Assembly (NCBI GenBank): GCA_001557035.1
Contig: LSKJ01000294.1
Coordinates: 1-5,722, forward strand
Direction: 5' to 3'
DNA: 5,722 bases
Source: Rhodospirillaceae bacterium CCH5-H10
GTDB lineage: Bacteria; Pseudomonadota; Alphaproteobacteria; Reyranellales; Reyranellaceae
Shown here: positions 1-5,722 of the stretch, in pieces
How the letters are laid out: each line of letters begins with the position of its first letter
Position numbering within the stretch: the first letter of the stretch is position 1
The notes under the pieces: model-generated
Seen by the model: the letters and a program-made list of their open reading frames with translations, nothing else
Told to the model about the DNA's origin: nothing
Databases searched by the model: none
Position numbers and translations under genes: made by a program

Positions 1-2302
1 TATCGAGCCCGTAGGCGCGATAGAGATCGGGAATGTCGCCGGACTGACCGAACTTCTCGATGCCGAGCGGCACGACCCGCTGGCCGCGCACCGACCCCAG
101 CCACGACAGGGCCAGCGGATGGCCGTCCATTACCGTCACGATGCGCGCATCGCGCGACAGCGGCGCCAGCAGCCGTTCGATCGGGCTGGCCGAGCGGTCG
201 ACAAGACCCGCGGTGCGGCCGCGATTCCGCTGCGCGGCCAGCCAATCGGTGTGGAGCCGGTCGGGCGAGGTCAGCACCAGCAGGCCGGCGCCGCCGAAGT
301 CGCGAGCGATGCTTTCATGCGCGGCGACGGCCTCCGGGGTCACCGCGCCCATGGCGACGATGGCCACGTCGGCGCCGTCTTCGGGCGGGGCATACCAGTA
401 GCCGCCGGACACGATGTCGTTCTGCTGCTCCGGCGTCAGCGTGCGCTCGGGTTGGGCCAGGCTGCGCGTCGAGAGGCGCAGATAGATGGAGCCGCCGTCG
501 TCCTGCTGCATGTATTCGAAGCCGTGGCGCATCAGCACCGCCAGCTCGTCGACATAGGCCGGCTCGTAGGAGACGAGGCCGGGCTGACCGATGCCGATCA
601 GCGGCGTGTGGATGCTCTGGTGCGCGCCGCCTTCGGGGGCGAGCGTCACGCCCGACGGCGTCGCCACCAGCATGAAGCGCGAATCCTGGTAGCAGGCATA
701 ATTCAGCGCATCGAGACCGCGCGCGATGAACGGATCGTACAGCGTGCCGATCGGCAGCAGGCGCGCGCCGAACAGCTGGTGGCTGAGGCCGAGTGCGGCG
801 AGCTGGATGAACAGGTTGTTCTCGGCGATGCCCAGCTCGACATGCTGGCCCTTGGGCGTCTGGCGCCAGAGCTGGGCCGACACGACCTTGAGTTCGCGGA
901 ACACGTCCTCGGCCTCGGTATGGCCGAACAGGCCGCGCCGGTTCACCCAGGCGCCGAGGTTGGTCGAGACCGTGACGTCGGGCGAGGTCGTGACGATGTG
1001 GCGGGCGAGTTCGCCGTCCTCCGACGCGATCGCGTTCAGGATCTTGCCGAAGCCTTCCTGCGTGCTCGACTTTTTGTCGTTGGGCCTGGTGAGCTGCGCC
1101 GGGATCGCGATGACCGGGGCATCGGTACGGCGGCGGCCCTCGGCATTGAAGGGCGCAGCGTCGAGGAAAGCCTGCAGGTCCGCCGGCGCGGAGGTGAGGC
1201 CCGCGAACTTGTCCCACTCCTGGCCGTCCTCGATCCCCATACCCTTCTTGAAGCCCGCCATCTGGTCGAGCGTCATCAGGCCGGAGTGATTGTCCTTGTG
1301 GCCGGCGAAGGGTAGGCCCTGGCCCTTGATCGTGTAGGCGATGAAGCAGGTCGGCGTGTCGTCGGTCACGTTCTCGAAGGCGTCGACCACGGCCTGCATG
1401 TCGTTGCCGGCCAGGTTGGTCATCAGCCGGTGCAGCGAGGCGTCGTCGTGCTGCTCGAGGATGCGGCGGATGCCCGGATACTGGTTGAGGTCGCGCGTCA
1501 GCGCCTCGCGCCAGCCGGCGCCGCCCTTGAACACCAGCGCCGAGTAGAGCGAGTTGGGGCAGGCATCGATCCAGTCGCGCAGATGCGCACCGTCGGGCTG
1601 GGCAAACGCCGTCTCCAGCAGCTTGCCGTACTTCAGCGTGACGACGCGCCAGCCGACCAGCTCGAACATCTCGGCGACCCGGCCGAACAGCCGGTCGTTC
1701 ACCACGCCGTCGAGGCTCTGGCGATTGTAGTCGATCACCCACCACAGGTTCCGGACGTCGTGCTTCCAGCCTTCGAGGAGCGCCTCGAAGATGTTGCCCT
1801 CGTCGAGTTCGGCGTCGCCGACCAGCGCCACCATGCGCCCCGTCGGCCGCTTGCCGTCGCCCAGGTTCTTCAGCCGCACATAGTCCTGCACGATCGAAGA
1901 GAACAGCGTCATGGCGACGCCGAGGCCGACCGAGCCGGTCGAGAAATCGACGTCGTCCACGTCCTTGGTGCGCGACGGATAGGACTGCGCGCCGCCCAGC
2001 GCGCGGAAGCGTTCGAGCTTCTCGCGGGTCTGGTGGCCGAACAGGTACTGGATCGCGTGGAACACCGGCGAGGCATGCGGCTTCACCGCGATGCGATCCT
2101 CCGGGCGCAGCACCGAGAAGTAGAGCGCGGAGAGCACCGTCGCCAGCGAGGCGCAGGAGGCCTGGTGGCCGCCGACCTTGAGCCCGTCGCGGTTGGGACG
2201 GATGTGGTTGGCGTGATGGATCGTCCAGGCGCTGAGCCACAGCACCTTGCGTTCCAGTTCACGGAGGAGGCGAAGACGCTGGATGGGGGCGAGGGTGGTC
2301 AT
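1..2302 (-). CDS. Homodimeric 2-oxoacid dehydrogenase E1 / transketolase-like ThDP enzyme (AceE/MdeB type), 3' end cut by window edge
   Basis: The reading frame is open for 767 codons from ATG at 2302 and leaves the window without a stop. It aligns by eye with the AceE-type E1 of pyruvate dehydrogenase. Matches are GGHQAS (His46, AceE His106), His76 (AceE His142), the ThDP/Mg motif GDAELDEGN (162-170) with Asn193, TIKG (324-327), the DNH loop (His339, AceE His407), GIAENN with the likely ThDP-activating Glu494 (AceE Glu571), and PEGGAHQS (His561, AceE His640). The C-terminal FGQSG (751-755) matches AceE FGRSD, so probably only 20-30 residues are missing. Domain order is ThDP-binding (about 20-345), pyrimidine-binding (about 410-620), then C-terminal. 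The first roughly 75 residues of AceE, which bind E2, have no counterpart. The family acts in the cytoplasm and decarboxylates 2-oxoacids; pyruvate, 2-oxobutyrate or a transketolase-type substrate all remain possible. GGGAG lies 12 nt before the ATG. An in-frame TTG at 2308-2306 sits 6 nt after it and is an alternative start adding two residues. Family certain, substrate not. Confidence 0.93.
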   Translation of the reverse strand, partial: MTTLAPIQRLRLLRELERKVLWLSAWTIHHANHIRPNRDGLKVGGHQASCASLATVLSALYFSVLRPEDRIAVKPHASPVFHAIQYLFGHQTREKLERFRALGGAQSYPSRTKDVDDVDFSTGSVGLGVAMTLFSSIVQDYVRLKNLGDGKRPTGRMVALVGDAELDEGNIFEALLEGWKHDVRNLWWVIDYNRQSLDGVVNDRLFGRVAEMFELVGWRVVTLKYGKLLETAFAQPDGAHLRDWIDACPNSLYSALVFKGGAGWREALTRDLNQYPGIRRILEQHDDASLHRLMTNLAGNDMQAVVDAFENVTDDTPTCFIAYTIKGQGLPFAGHKDNHSGLMTLDQMAGFKKGMGIEDGQEWDKFAGLTSAPADLQAFLDAAPFNAEGRRRTDAPVIAIPAQLTRPNDKKSSTQEGFGKILNAIASEDGELARHIVTTSPDVTVSTNLGAWVNRRGLFGHTEAEDVFRELKVVSAQLWRQTPKGQHVELGIAENNLFIQLAALGLSHQLFGARLLPIGTLYDPFIARGLDALNYACYQDSRFMLVATPSGVTLAPEGGAHQSIHTPLIGIGQPGLVSYEPAYVDELAVLMRHGFEYMQQDDGGSIYLRLSTRSLAQPERTLTPEQQNDIVSGGYWYAPPEDGADVAIVAMGAVTPEAVAAHESIARDFGGAGLLVLTSPDRLHTDWLAAQRNRGRTAGLVDRSASPIERLLAPLSRDARIVTVMDGHPLALSWLGSVRGQRVVPLGIEKFGQSGDIPDLYRAYGLD

Positions 2303-2401
2303 CGCCAACGCATACTCCCGGCGGGCTGGAAGGTCCTTGCGTTCGGGTCGCCGAACGGGCTGTATAGGGCAGGATTTACCTGGAATCTGACGAATAAAGC
2401 A
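2303..2401. promoter_or_regulatory. Divergent intergenic region between the E1-like gene and the Lrp-type regulator gene
   Basis: These 99 bases lie between two gene starts that point away from each other, so both promoters should be here or just inside the genes. The half next to the regulator (about 2361-2401) is clearly richer in A/T than the surrounding sequence. A poor sigma70-like match for the plus strand is TTGCGT (2337-2342) and CTGTAT (2360-2365), 17 bases apart. On the minus strand TATACA (2367-2362) could be a -10 element, but I see no matching -35. The promoter assignments are weak. The regulatory role rests mainly on the gene layout and on the inverted repeat listed separately. 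Confidence 0.6.
2340..2357. promoter_or_regulatory. Candidate operator: perfect 7-bp inverted repeat
   Basis: CGTTCGG (2340-2346) and CCGAACG (2351-2357) are exact reverse complements separated by GTCG. The repeat lies 38 bp from the E1-like start and 44 bp from the regulator start, overlapping the only plausible -35/-10 stretch for the regulator. Lrp-family proteins commonly bind palindromic sites in divergent regions and control both themselves and the neighbour, so this is a candidate site for the adjacent regulator. It does not resemble the A/T-centred E. coli Lrp consensus, so the assignment is inference. Confidence 0.4.
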
Positions 2402-2875
2402 ATGATCTCCCTCGATGCGATCGACCGGCGCATTCTCGAACGGCTGCAGCACGACGGCCGCCTGAGCAATGCCGACCTCGCGGAGCAGGTGGGCCTGTCC
2501 TCCTCGCCGTGCTGGCGGCGGGTGAAGGCACTGGAGGAGGCGGGCGTCATCAAGGGCTATGCCGCCCGGGTCGATGCCAAGTCGGTCGGCCTGTCGGTCA
2601 ACGTCTTCGTCAGCGTGTCGCTCACGACCCAGACCGAGAAGGCGCTGAAGGACTTCGAGCGCGCCGCGGCCGAGCGGCCCGAGGTGATGGAGTGCTACCT
2701 GATGACCGGCGACAGCGACTACCTGCTGCGCGTCGTGGTGCCCGACCTCGAAGCCTACGAACGCTTCGTCATGGACTTCACGAAAATCCAGGGCATCGCC
2801 CAGATCCGCAGCTCCTTCGCGCTGCGCCCCGTGAAGCAGGGTGCGGCGTTGCCGCTTGGCGTCTCGGGGCGCTGA
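2402..2875 (+). CDS. Lrp/AsnC-family transcriptional regulator
   Basis: This is a complete 157-residue protein, the usual length for the family. The N-terminal winged helix-turn-helix spans about residues 3-60: LDAIDRRILERLQHDGR, then LSNADLAEQVGLS, then the recognition helix SSPCWRRVKALEEAGVI, the same layout as E. coli Lrp. A beta linker (GYAARVDAKSVGL) leads into the RAM effector-binding/oligomerisation domain (about 66-143) with the characteristic MTGDSDYLLRV (101-111). Such proteins form dimers to octamers, bind DNA in the cytoplasm and respond to amino acids or related metabolites. The divergent E1-like enzyme gene is the obvious target, as with MdeR in Pseudomonas putida; autoregulation is likely. 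The start at 2402 fits the conserved N-terminus exactly, yet no Shine-Dalgarno sequence precedes it (AATAAAGCA), so initiation may be weak or leaderless. The frame is open far upstream, but that part lies antisense to the E1-like gene and encodes nothing recognisable. The effector is unknown. Confidence 0.95.
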   Translation: MISLDAIDRRILERLQHDGRLSNADLAEQVGLSSSPCWRRVKALEEAGVIKGYAARVDAKSVGLSVNVFVSVSLTTQTEKALKDFERAAAERPEVMECYLMTGDSDYLLRVVVPDLEAYERFVMDFTKIQGIAQIRSSFALRPVKQGAALPLGVSGR

Positions 2876-2886
2876 TAATCAAACTT

Positions 2887-2909
2887 CCTCCCCCGTCTTA
2901 CGGGGGAGG
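2887..2909 (+). terminator. Stem-loop after the Lrp-type gene, possible terminator
   Basis: A perfect 10-bp stem (CCTCCCCCGT / ACGGGGGAGG) with loop CTT begins 11 bases after the regulator's stop codon. No T-run follows, so it is not a textbook intrinsic terminator. It may instead slow polymerase, assist other termination or protect the mRNA 3' end. Confidence 0.45.
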
Positions 2910-2991
2910 TGGCCCGCAGGGCCGGAGGGGGAGTGCCATGAGTCTGATCTCTTCCGAACCAACAATCATCGCGTGGCTTTCCCCCTCCCGG

Positions 2992-3014
2992 CCTCCCCCG
3001 TGTGACGGGGGAGG
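2992..3014 (-). terminator. Stem-loop after the PhzF-like gene, possible terminator
   Basis: The same 10-bp stem, here with loop GTG on the plus strand, lies 14 bases beyond the stop codon of the minus-strand PhzF-like gene. It mirrors the hairpin behind the convergent regulator gene. No T-run follows in the minus-strand direction, so a classical intrinsic terminator is uncertain. Confidence 0.45.
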
Positions 3015-3028
3015 TGAAGTAATGAGGG

Positions 3029-3937
3029 TTACTCCAGCTCGATCACACCGCTCATCATCGGCTTGCAGCGGCCGCCGATATAGGTCGCGACGACCTTGCC
3101 GTTCTTCTTCTCGGCCGAGGCCTGCAGCACGCTCGGGCGGCCCATGTCGAAGCCCTGGCCGATGGTTTTGGCGAGGGTGATGTCGGCCTCCGGCCGGTGA
3201 TGCGTCAGCACGCCGATCAGGGCCACGTTGGCGGCGCCCGTGGCGGGATCCTCGGGGATGCCGTGCTCGGGGGCGAACATGCGGGTGTGGACCTCGATCT
3301 CGCCGTCCTTCGCCTGCACGTAGAGATGGATGCCGACGATGCGCTCGCGCGGCAGGTCGCGCGCGAAGATCTCGCTGCGCGGCGCCGCGCGCTTGAGGGC
3401 CTCGCGCGACTTCAGCTCGACGAAGAGCAACGGCGCACCGCACGACGCGACGCGCGGCGGGTGGACGTCGAGCTTCAGGTCCTCGGGCTTCAGCGTGCAG
3501 GCCTGGGCCACGAGGGCGGGATCGATCTCCTCGCCGAAGCTGAGCGGCACCGGGGCGGCGAGGCGGGTCGCCACGACGGTGCCGGCCTCGCGCACGATGT
3601 CCATGTTCACGAGCCCGGCCTTCTCCTCGAACACCAGCCGGTCGCCGGTCACCGGGCGGCCGTAGCTGGTGCCGGCACGGGCCAGCACGAAGGCGGTGCC
3701 GACATTGGGATGGCCGGCGAAGGGCATCTCGGCCTTGGGCGTGAAGATGCGGACCTCGGCAGTATGGGCCGGGTCCCGGGGCGGCAGGACGAAGGTCGTC
3801 TCGGCCAGATTGAACTCGGCGGCGATGGCCTGCATGCGCTCGCCCGACAGGCCCTGTGCATTGGTGATAACGGCCAGGGGGTTGCCCCCGAACTGGCGGT
3901 CCGTGAACACGTCCACGGTGACGAAATCGAGTTTCAT
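3029..3937 (-). CDS. PhzF-family isomerase/epimerase-like protein
   Basis: This is a complete 302-residue protein, at the upper end of the usual PhzF-family length (about 260-300). The N-terminus [19 protein letters not shown] (5-23) is the family hallmark. [10 protein letters not shown] carries Glu46, matching the catalytic Glu45 of Pseudomonas Phz[13 protein letters not shown] carries His76 (PhzF His74), and [12 protein letters not shown] carries Asp230 (PhzF Asp208). The two-lobed diaminopimelate-epimerase-like fold is expected, lobe one about 1-125 and lobe two about 130-300. PhzF itself isomerises trans-2,3-dihydro-3-hydroxyanthranilate in phenazine synthesis, but most relatives sit outside phenazine clusters and have unknown substrates. 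No other phenazine gene is present, so that name should not be transferred. ATG at 3937 fits the conserved start; TTTGGAATC just before it offers a weak ribosome site. The frame stays open further upstream, but that stretch is antisense to the acyl-CoA synthetase gene. It converges with the regulator gene and diverges from the synthetase gene. Cytoplasmic; no signal peptide. Confidence 0.95.
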   Translation of the reverse strand: MKLDFVTVDVFTDRQFGGNPLAVITNAQGLSGERMQAIAAEFNLAETTFVLPPRDPAHTAEVRIFTPKAEMPFAGHPNVGTAFVLARAGTSYGRPVTGDRLVFEEKAGLVNMDIVREAGTVVATRLAAPVPLSFGEEIDPALVAQACTLKPEDLKLDVHPPRVASCGAPLLFVELKSREALKRAAPRSEIFARDLPRERIVGIHLYVQAKDGEIEVHTRMFAPEHGIPEDPATGAANVALIGVLTHHRPEADITLAKTIGQGFDMGRPSVLQASAEKKNGKVVATYIGGRCKPMMSGVIELE

Positions 3938-3973
3938 GATTCCAAATTTCGCACGGCGCGCTAATCTCGATTC
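3938..3973. promoter_or_regulatory. 36-bp divergent intergenic spacer
   Basis: Only 36 bases separate two outward-pointing start codons, so promoters must overlap one another or lie inside the opposing gene's 5' end. TAATCT (3962-3967) is a poor -10 match that would place plus-strand transcription at or very near the ATG at 3974. A/T-rich AAATTT (3944-3949) occupies the same relative place for the minus-strand gene. There is no Shine-Dalgarno sequence before 3974 and only TTTGGA before 3937. Leaderless or very short-leader transcripts are possible. This is inference from spacing. Confidence 0.35.
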
Positions 3974-5659
3974 ATGACCAAAGCTCAGGCTGCCCCCAGA
4001 ATCTCTCACGGTATCTCTTATGATCATGGCGTCTCGGAGAAGAAGCTGATCGGCGAAACGATCGGCGCTTTCTTCGACCGGACCGTCGAGGCCCATCGCG
4101 ACCGCGAGGCGCTGGTGGTCCGCCATCAGAACGTGCGCTGGAGCTGGGGCGAGCTGGGACGGCGGGTCGACGCGCTGGCCGCCGGCCTGCTGACCCTGGG
4201 GCTGGAGCGCGGCGACAGGGTCGGCATCTGGTCGCCCAACACCTCGGAATGGACGCTGGCGCAGTTCGCGACCGCCAAGGCGGGGCTCGTGCTGGTCAAC
4301 GTGAACCCAGCCTACCGCCGCGCCGAACTCGAATACGCGATGAACAAGGTCGAGTGCCGTGCGCTGATCCTGGCGCCGGCGCTCAAGACCTCGAACTATC
4401 TCGAGATCGTCGAGGACCTGGTGAAGGACGGCAAGCTGCCGCACCTCAAGCATGTGATCCGGCTCGGCCGGGAGAAGACGCCGGGCATGGTGAACTTCGA
4501 CGACGTCGCGACGGCGGGCGGCAATGTCGAGAAGGCGCGCATCGCCGAACTGGCGCCGCTGCTGCAGTTCGACGACGCGATCAACATCCAGTTTACCTCA
4601 GGGACGACCGGCTTCCCCAAGGGCGCGACGCTCAGCCACCACAATATCCTGAACAACGGCTACTTCGTGGGAGAGGGGCTGAAGCTCACGCCCGACGACC
4701 GGCTGTGCATCCCCGTGCCGCTCTATCACTGCTTCGGCATGGTGATGGGCAACCTGGGCTGCCTGACGCACGGCTCGACCATGGTCTATCCGTCGGAGGC
4801 GTTCGATCCGCTGGCGACCCTGCAGGCCGTGGCCGAGGAACGCTGCACGGCGCTCTACGGCGTCCCCACCATGTTCATCGCCCAGCTGGATCATCCCGAG
4901 TTTGCGAAGTTCGACCTCAAGAGCCTGCGCACCGGCATCATGGCCGGCTCGCCCTGTCCCATCGAGGTGATGAAGAAGGTGCAGAGCCACATGCACATGG
5001 GCGAGGTCACCATCGCCTACGGCATGACCGAGACCTCGCCGGTGTCGACCCAGTGCGCCACCGACGATCCTGTCGAGCGCCGCGTCTCGACCGTCGGCCA
5101 GGTGCTGCCGCACATCGAGATCAAGATCGTCGACACCGAGGGCCGCACCGTGCCGCGCGGCGAGACCGGCGAGTTCTGCACCCGCGGCTACTCTGTGATG
5201 AAAGGCTACTGGAACGACGAGGCCAAGACGAAGGAGGCCGTCGACGAAGCCGGCTGGATGCACACCGGCGACCTCGCGACCATGGACGAGCAGGGCTACG
5301 TCAACATCGTCGGCCGCCTCAAGGACATGATCATCCGCGGCGGCGAGAACGTCTATCCGCGCGAGATCGAGGAGTTCCTCTACCGTCATCCGAAGGTGCA
5401 GGACGTGCAGGTGATCGGCGTGCCCGATCCGCGCTACGGCGAGGCGGTCTGCGCCTGGATCAAGCTGCATGCCGGCCAGACCGCGACCGACGAGGAGATC
5501 CGCAGCTTCTGCCAGGGCCAGATCGCCCACTACAAGATCCCGCGCTACATCGAGTTCGTGCCCGAGTTCCCGATGACCATCACCGGCAAGATCCAGAAGT
5601 TCGTGATGCGCGAGCAGACGATCGAGAAGCTGGGGCTCAAGGCGCAGAAGACGGCTTAG
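3974..5659 (+). CDS. AMP-forming acyl-CoA synthetase (fatty-acid-CoA ligase, ACSF2-like)
   Basis: This is a complete 561-residue member of the ANL adenylate-forming superfamily. It activates a carboxylic acid with ATP to an acyl-AMP and then makes the CoA thioester. The large N-terminal domain (about 30-445) contains the phosphate-binding loop [11 protein letters not shown] (207-217), the acyl/adenine motif YGMTETSP (349-356) and HTGD (430-433, ribose-binding Asp433). The hinge is [20 protein letters not shown] (447-466). The small C-terminal domain carries TITGKIQKF with the catalytic Lys539. The C-terminal [11 protein letters not shown] and [11 protein letters not shown] stretches are very like human ACSF2, which favours a medium-chain fatty acid, but chain length cannot be read reliably. 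The conserved block [21 protein letters not shown] begins at residue 15 and the next Met is far downstream, so ATG 3974 is the best start although it has no ribosome site. No membrane segment or signal is evident. It diverges from the PhzF-like gene across 36 bp; a functional link is unproven. Confidence 0.96.
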   Translation: MTKAQAAPRISHGISYDHGVSEKKLIGETIGAFFDRTVEAHRDREALVVRHQNVRWSWGELGRRVDALAAGLLTLGLERGDRVGIWSPNTSEWTLAQFATAKAGLVLVNVNPAYRRAELEYAMNKVECRALILAPALKTSNYLEIVEDLVKDGKLPHLKHVIRLGREKTPGMVNFDDVATAGGNVEKARIAELAPLLQFDDAINIQFTSGTTGFPKGATLSHHNILNNGYFVGEGLKLTPDDRLCIPVPLYHCFGMVMGNLGCLTHGSTMVYPSEAFDPLATLQAVAEERCTALYGVPTMFIAQLDHPEFAKFDLKSLRTGIMAGSPCPIEVMKKVQSHMHMGEVTIAYGMTETSPVSTQCATDDPVERRVSTVGQVLPHIEIKIVDTEGRTVPRGETGEFCTRGYSVMKGYWNDEAKTKEAVDEAGWMHTGDLATMDEQGYVNIVGRLKDMIIRGGENVYPREIEEFLYRHPKVQDVQVIGVPDPRYGEAVCAWIKLHAGQTATDEEIRSFCQGQIAHYKIPRYIEFVPEFPMTITGKIQKFVMREQTIEKLGLKAQKTA

Positions 5660-5689
5660 CGTCGTTCCGATTCCGATCGATCAAACACT

Positions 5690-5722
5690 ACCTCATCCTG
5701 AGGAGCCGCGCCTTGCGCGGCG
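5690..5722. repeat. Left part of a CCTCATCCTGAGG-type palindromic intergenic repeat, cut by window edge
   Basis: CCTCA-TCC-TGAGG (5691-5703) forms a 5-bp stem, and directly after it GCCGCGC-CTT-GCGCGGC (5705-5721) forms a perfect 7-bp stem. The order 'CTCATCCTGAGGAGC, variable GC hairpin' matches a dispersed repeat I know from Bradyrhizobium-like and other alphaproteobacterial genomes. Its right half, normally a GGATGAGG arm, would lie just outside the window. It begins 30 bases after the synthetase stop codon and may help end that transcript. The repeat identity is recalled, not searched. Confidence 0.7.

Larger units (their letters stand above)
2876..3028. repeat. Mirrored pair of palindromic intergenic repeat elements between convergent genes
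   Basis: Two copies of one GC-rich element face each other. Each copy holds the stem CCTCCCCCGT / ACGGGGGAGG with a 3-base loop (2887-2909 and 2992-3014), followed inward by a GGCCGG(g)AGGGGGA arm. The inward arms (2920-2932 and 2980-2993) are also complementary to each other with one bulged base, so the whole block can fold into one large structure around a unique core (about 2934-2977). The left copy carries an extra small hairpin, GGCCC-GCA-GGGCC (2911-2923), that the right copy lacks. Elements of this look are dispersed in many alphaproteobacterial genomes (recalled, not searched). No gene is supported here. Confidence 0.85.

Noticed and set aside
119..1315. Plus-strand open frame of 398 codons opposite the E1-like gene
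   Set aside because: It is antisense to a clearly conserved enzyme, rich in Arg/Ala/Gly/His, and has no recognisable domain.
315..2240. Long minus-strand open frame (641 codons) inside the E1-like gene
   Set aside because: It is out of frame with the recognisable E1-like protein on the same strand. Its translation is Arg/Ala/Pro-rich and low in complexity, as expected from a GC-rich shadow frame.
1430..2401. Long upstream extension of the Lrp-type reading frame (324 extra codons)
   Set aside because: It lies antisense to the E1-like gene and encodes no recognisable domain. The family's normal N-terminus starts at 2402, and a fusion would be unlike any Lrp protein I know.
2876..3028. CRISPR-like array or transposon end suggested by the repeated CCTCCCCCGT stems
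   Set aside because: There are only two copies, in inverted rather than tandem orientation, and no transposase, target-site duplication or regular spacers. A dispersed palindromic repeat explains it better.
2509..3180. Plus-strand open frame spanning the end of the Lrp-type gene and the repeat region
   Set aside because: It overlaps the regulator in another frame, runs through the palindromic repeats and into the antisense of the PhzF-like gene, and shows no protein-like composition.
3197..3964. Plus-strand open frame of 255 codons opposite the PhzF-like gene
   Set aside because: It is a shadow of the PhzF-like gene with biased His/Gly/Arg composition and no domain.
3938..4453. Upstream extension of the PhzF-like frame
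   Set aside because: It is antisense to the acyl-CoA synthetase gene and lies before the conserved PhzF N-terminus. It is an open-frame artefact of high GC.
4598..5530. Minus-strand open frame of 310 codons opposite the acyl-CoA synthetase gene
   Set aside because: It is His/Ala/Asp/Leu-rich shadow sequence complementary to conserved synthetase motifs. No protein family is recognisable.

Overview
The window is GC-rich (coding third positions are strongly G/C) and reads as a chromosomal piece of an alphaproteobacterium of the Rhizobiales/Rhodospirillales kind. Three things support this: the protein families and their residue style, the lack of strong Shine-Dalgarno sequences, and two types of GC-rich palindromic intergenic repeat that I know from such genomes. 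This placement is an inference. No rRNA, tRNA, CRISPR array, transposase or phage gene is visible.

Layout. Bases 1-2302 (minus strand) hold a thiamine-diphosphate-dependent E1-type dehydrogenase/transketolase-like enzyme that runs off the left edge, so its last few residues are missing. After a 99-bp divergent intergenic region with a perfect 7-bp inverted repeat, bases 2402-2875 (plus) encode an Lrp/AsnC-family regulator. Bases 2876-3028 separate two convergent genes and are built from two facing copies of a palindromic repeat. Bases 3029-3937 (minus) encode a PhzF-family isomerase-like protein. A 36-bp gap then leads to a divergent plus-strand gene (3974-5659) for an AMP-forming acyl-CoA synthetase close to the ACSF2 / medium-chain fatty-acid ligase type. 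The last 33 bases are the start of a second kind of palindromic repeat, cut by the window edge.

How the genes may work together. The E1-like gene and the Lrp-type gene form a classic divergent regulator/target pair. The arrangement recalls the mde locus of Pseudomonas putida, where an Lrp-family regulator (MdeR) accompanies a 2-oxobutyrate dehydrogenase E1-like protein (MdeB). A role in 2-oxoacid metabolism derived from amino-acid breakdown is therefore reasonable but unproven, and no methionine gamma-lyase gene is in the window. The acyl-CoA synthetase would feed a fatty or other carboxylic acid into CoA metabolism. The substrate of the PhzF-like protein cannot be read from the sequence, and nothing beyond adjacency links it to the synthetase.

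Overall this is mostly ordinary metabolic chromosome. The points most worth a second look are the E1-like enzyme that lacks the usual E2-binding N-terminus, the inverted repeat in front of it, and the mirrored repeat pair between the convergent genes.
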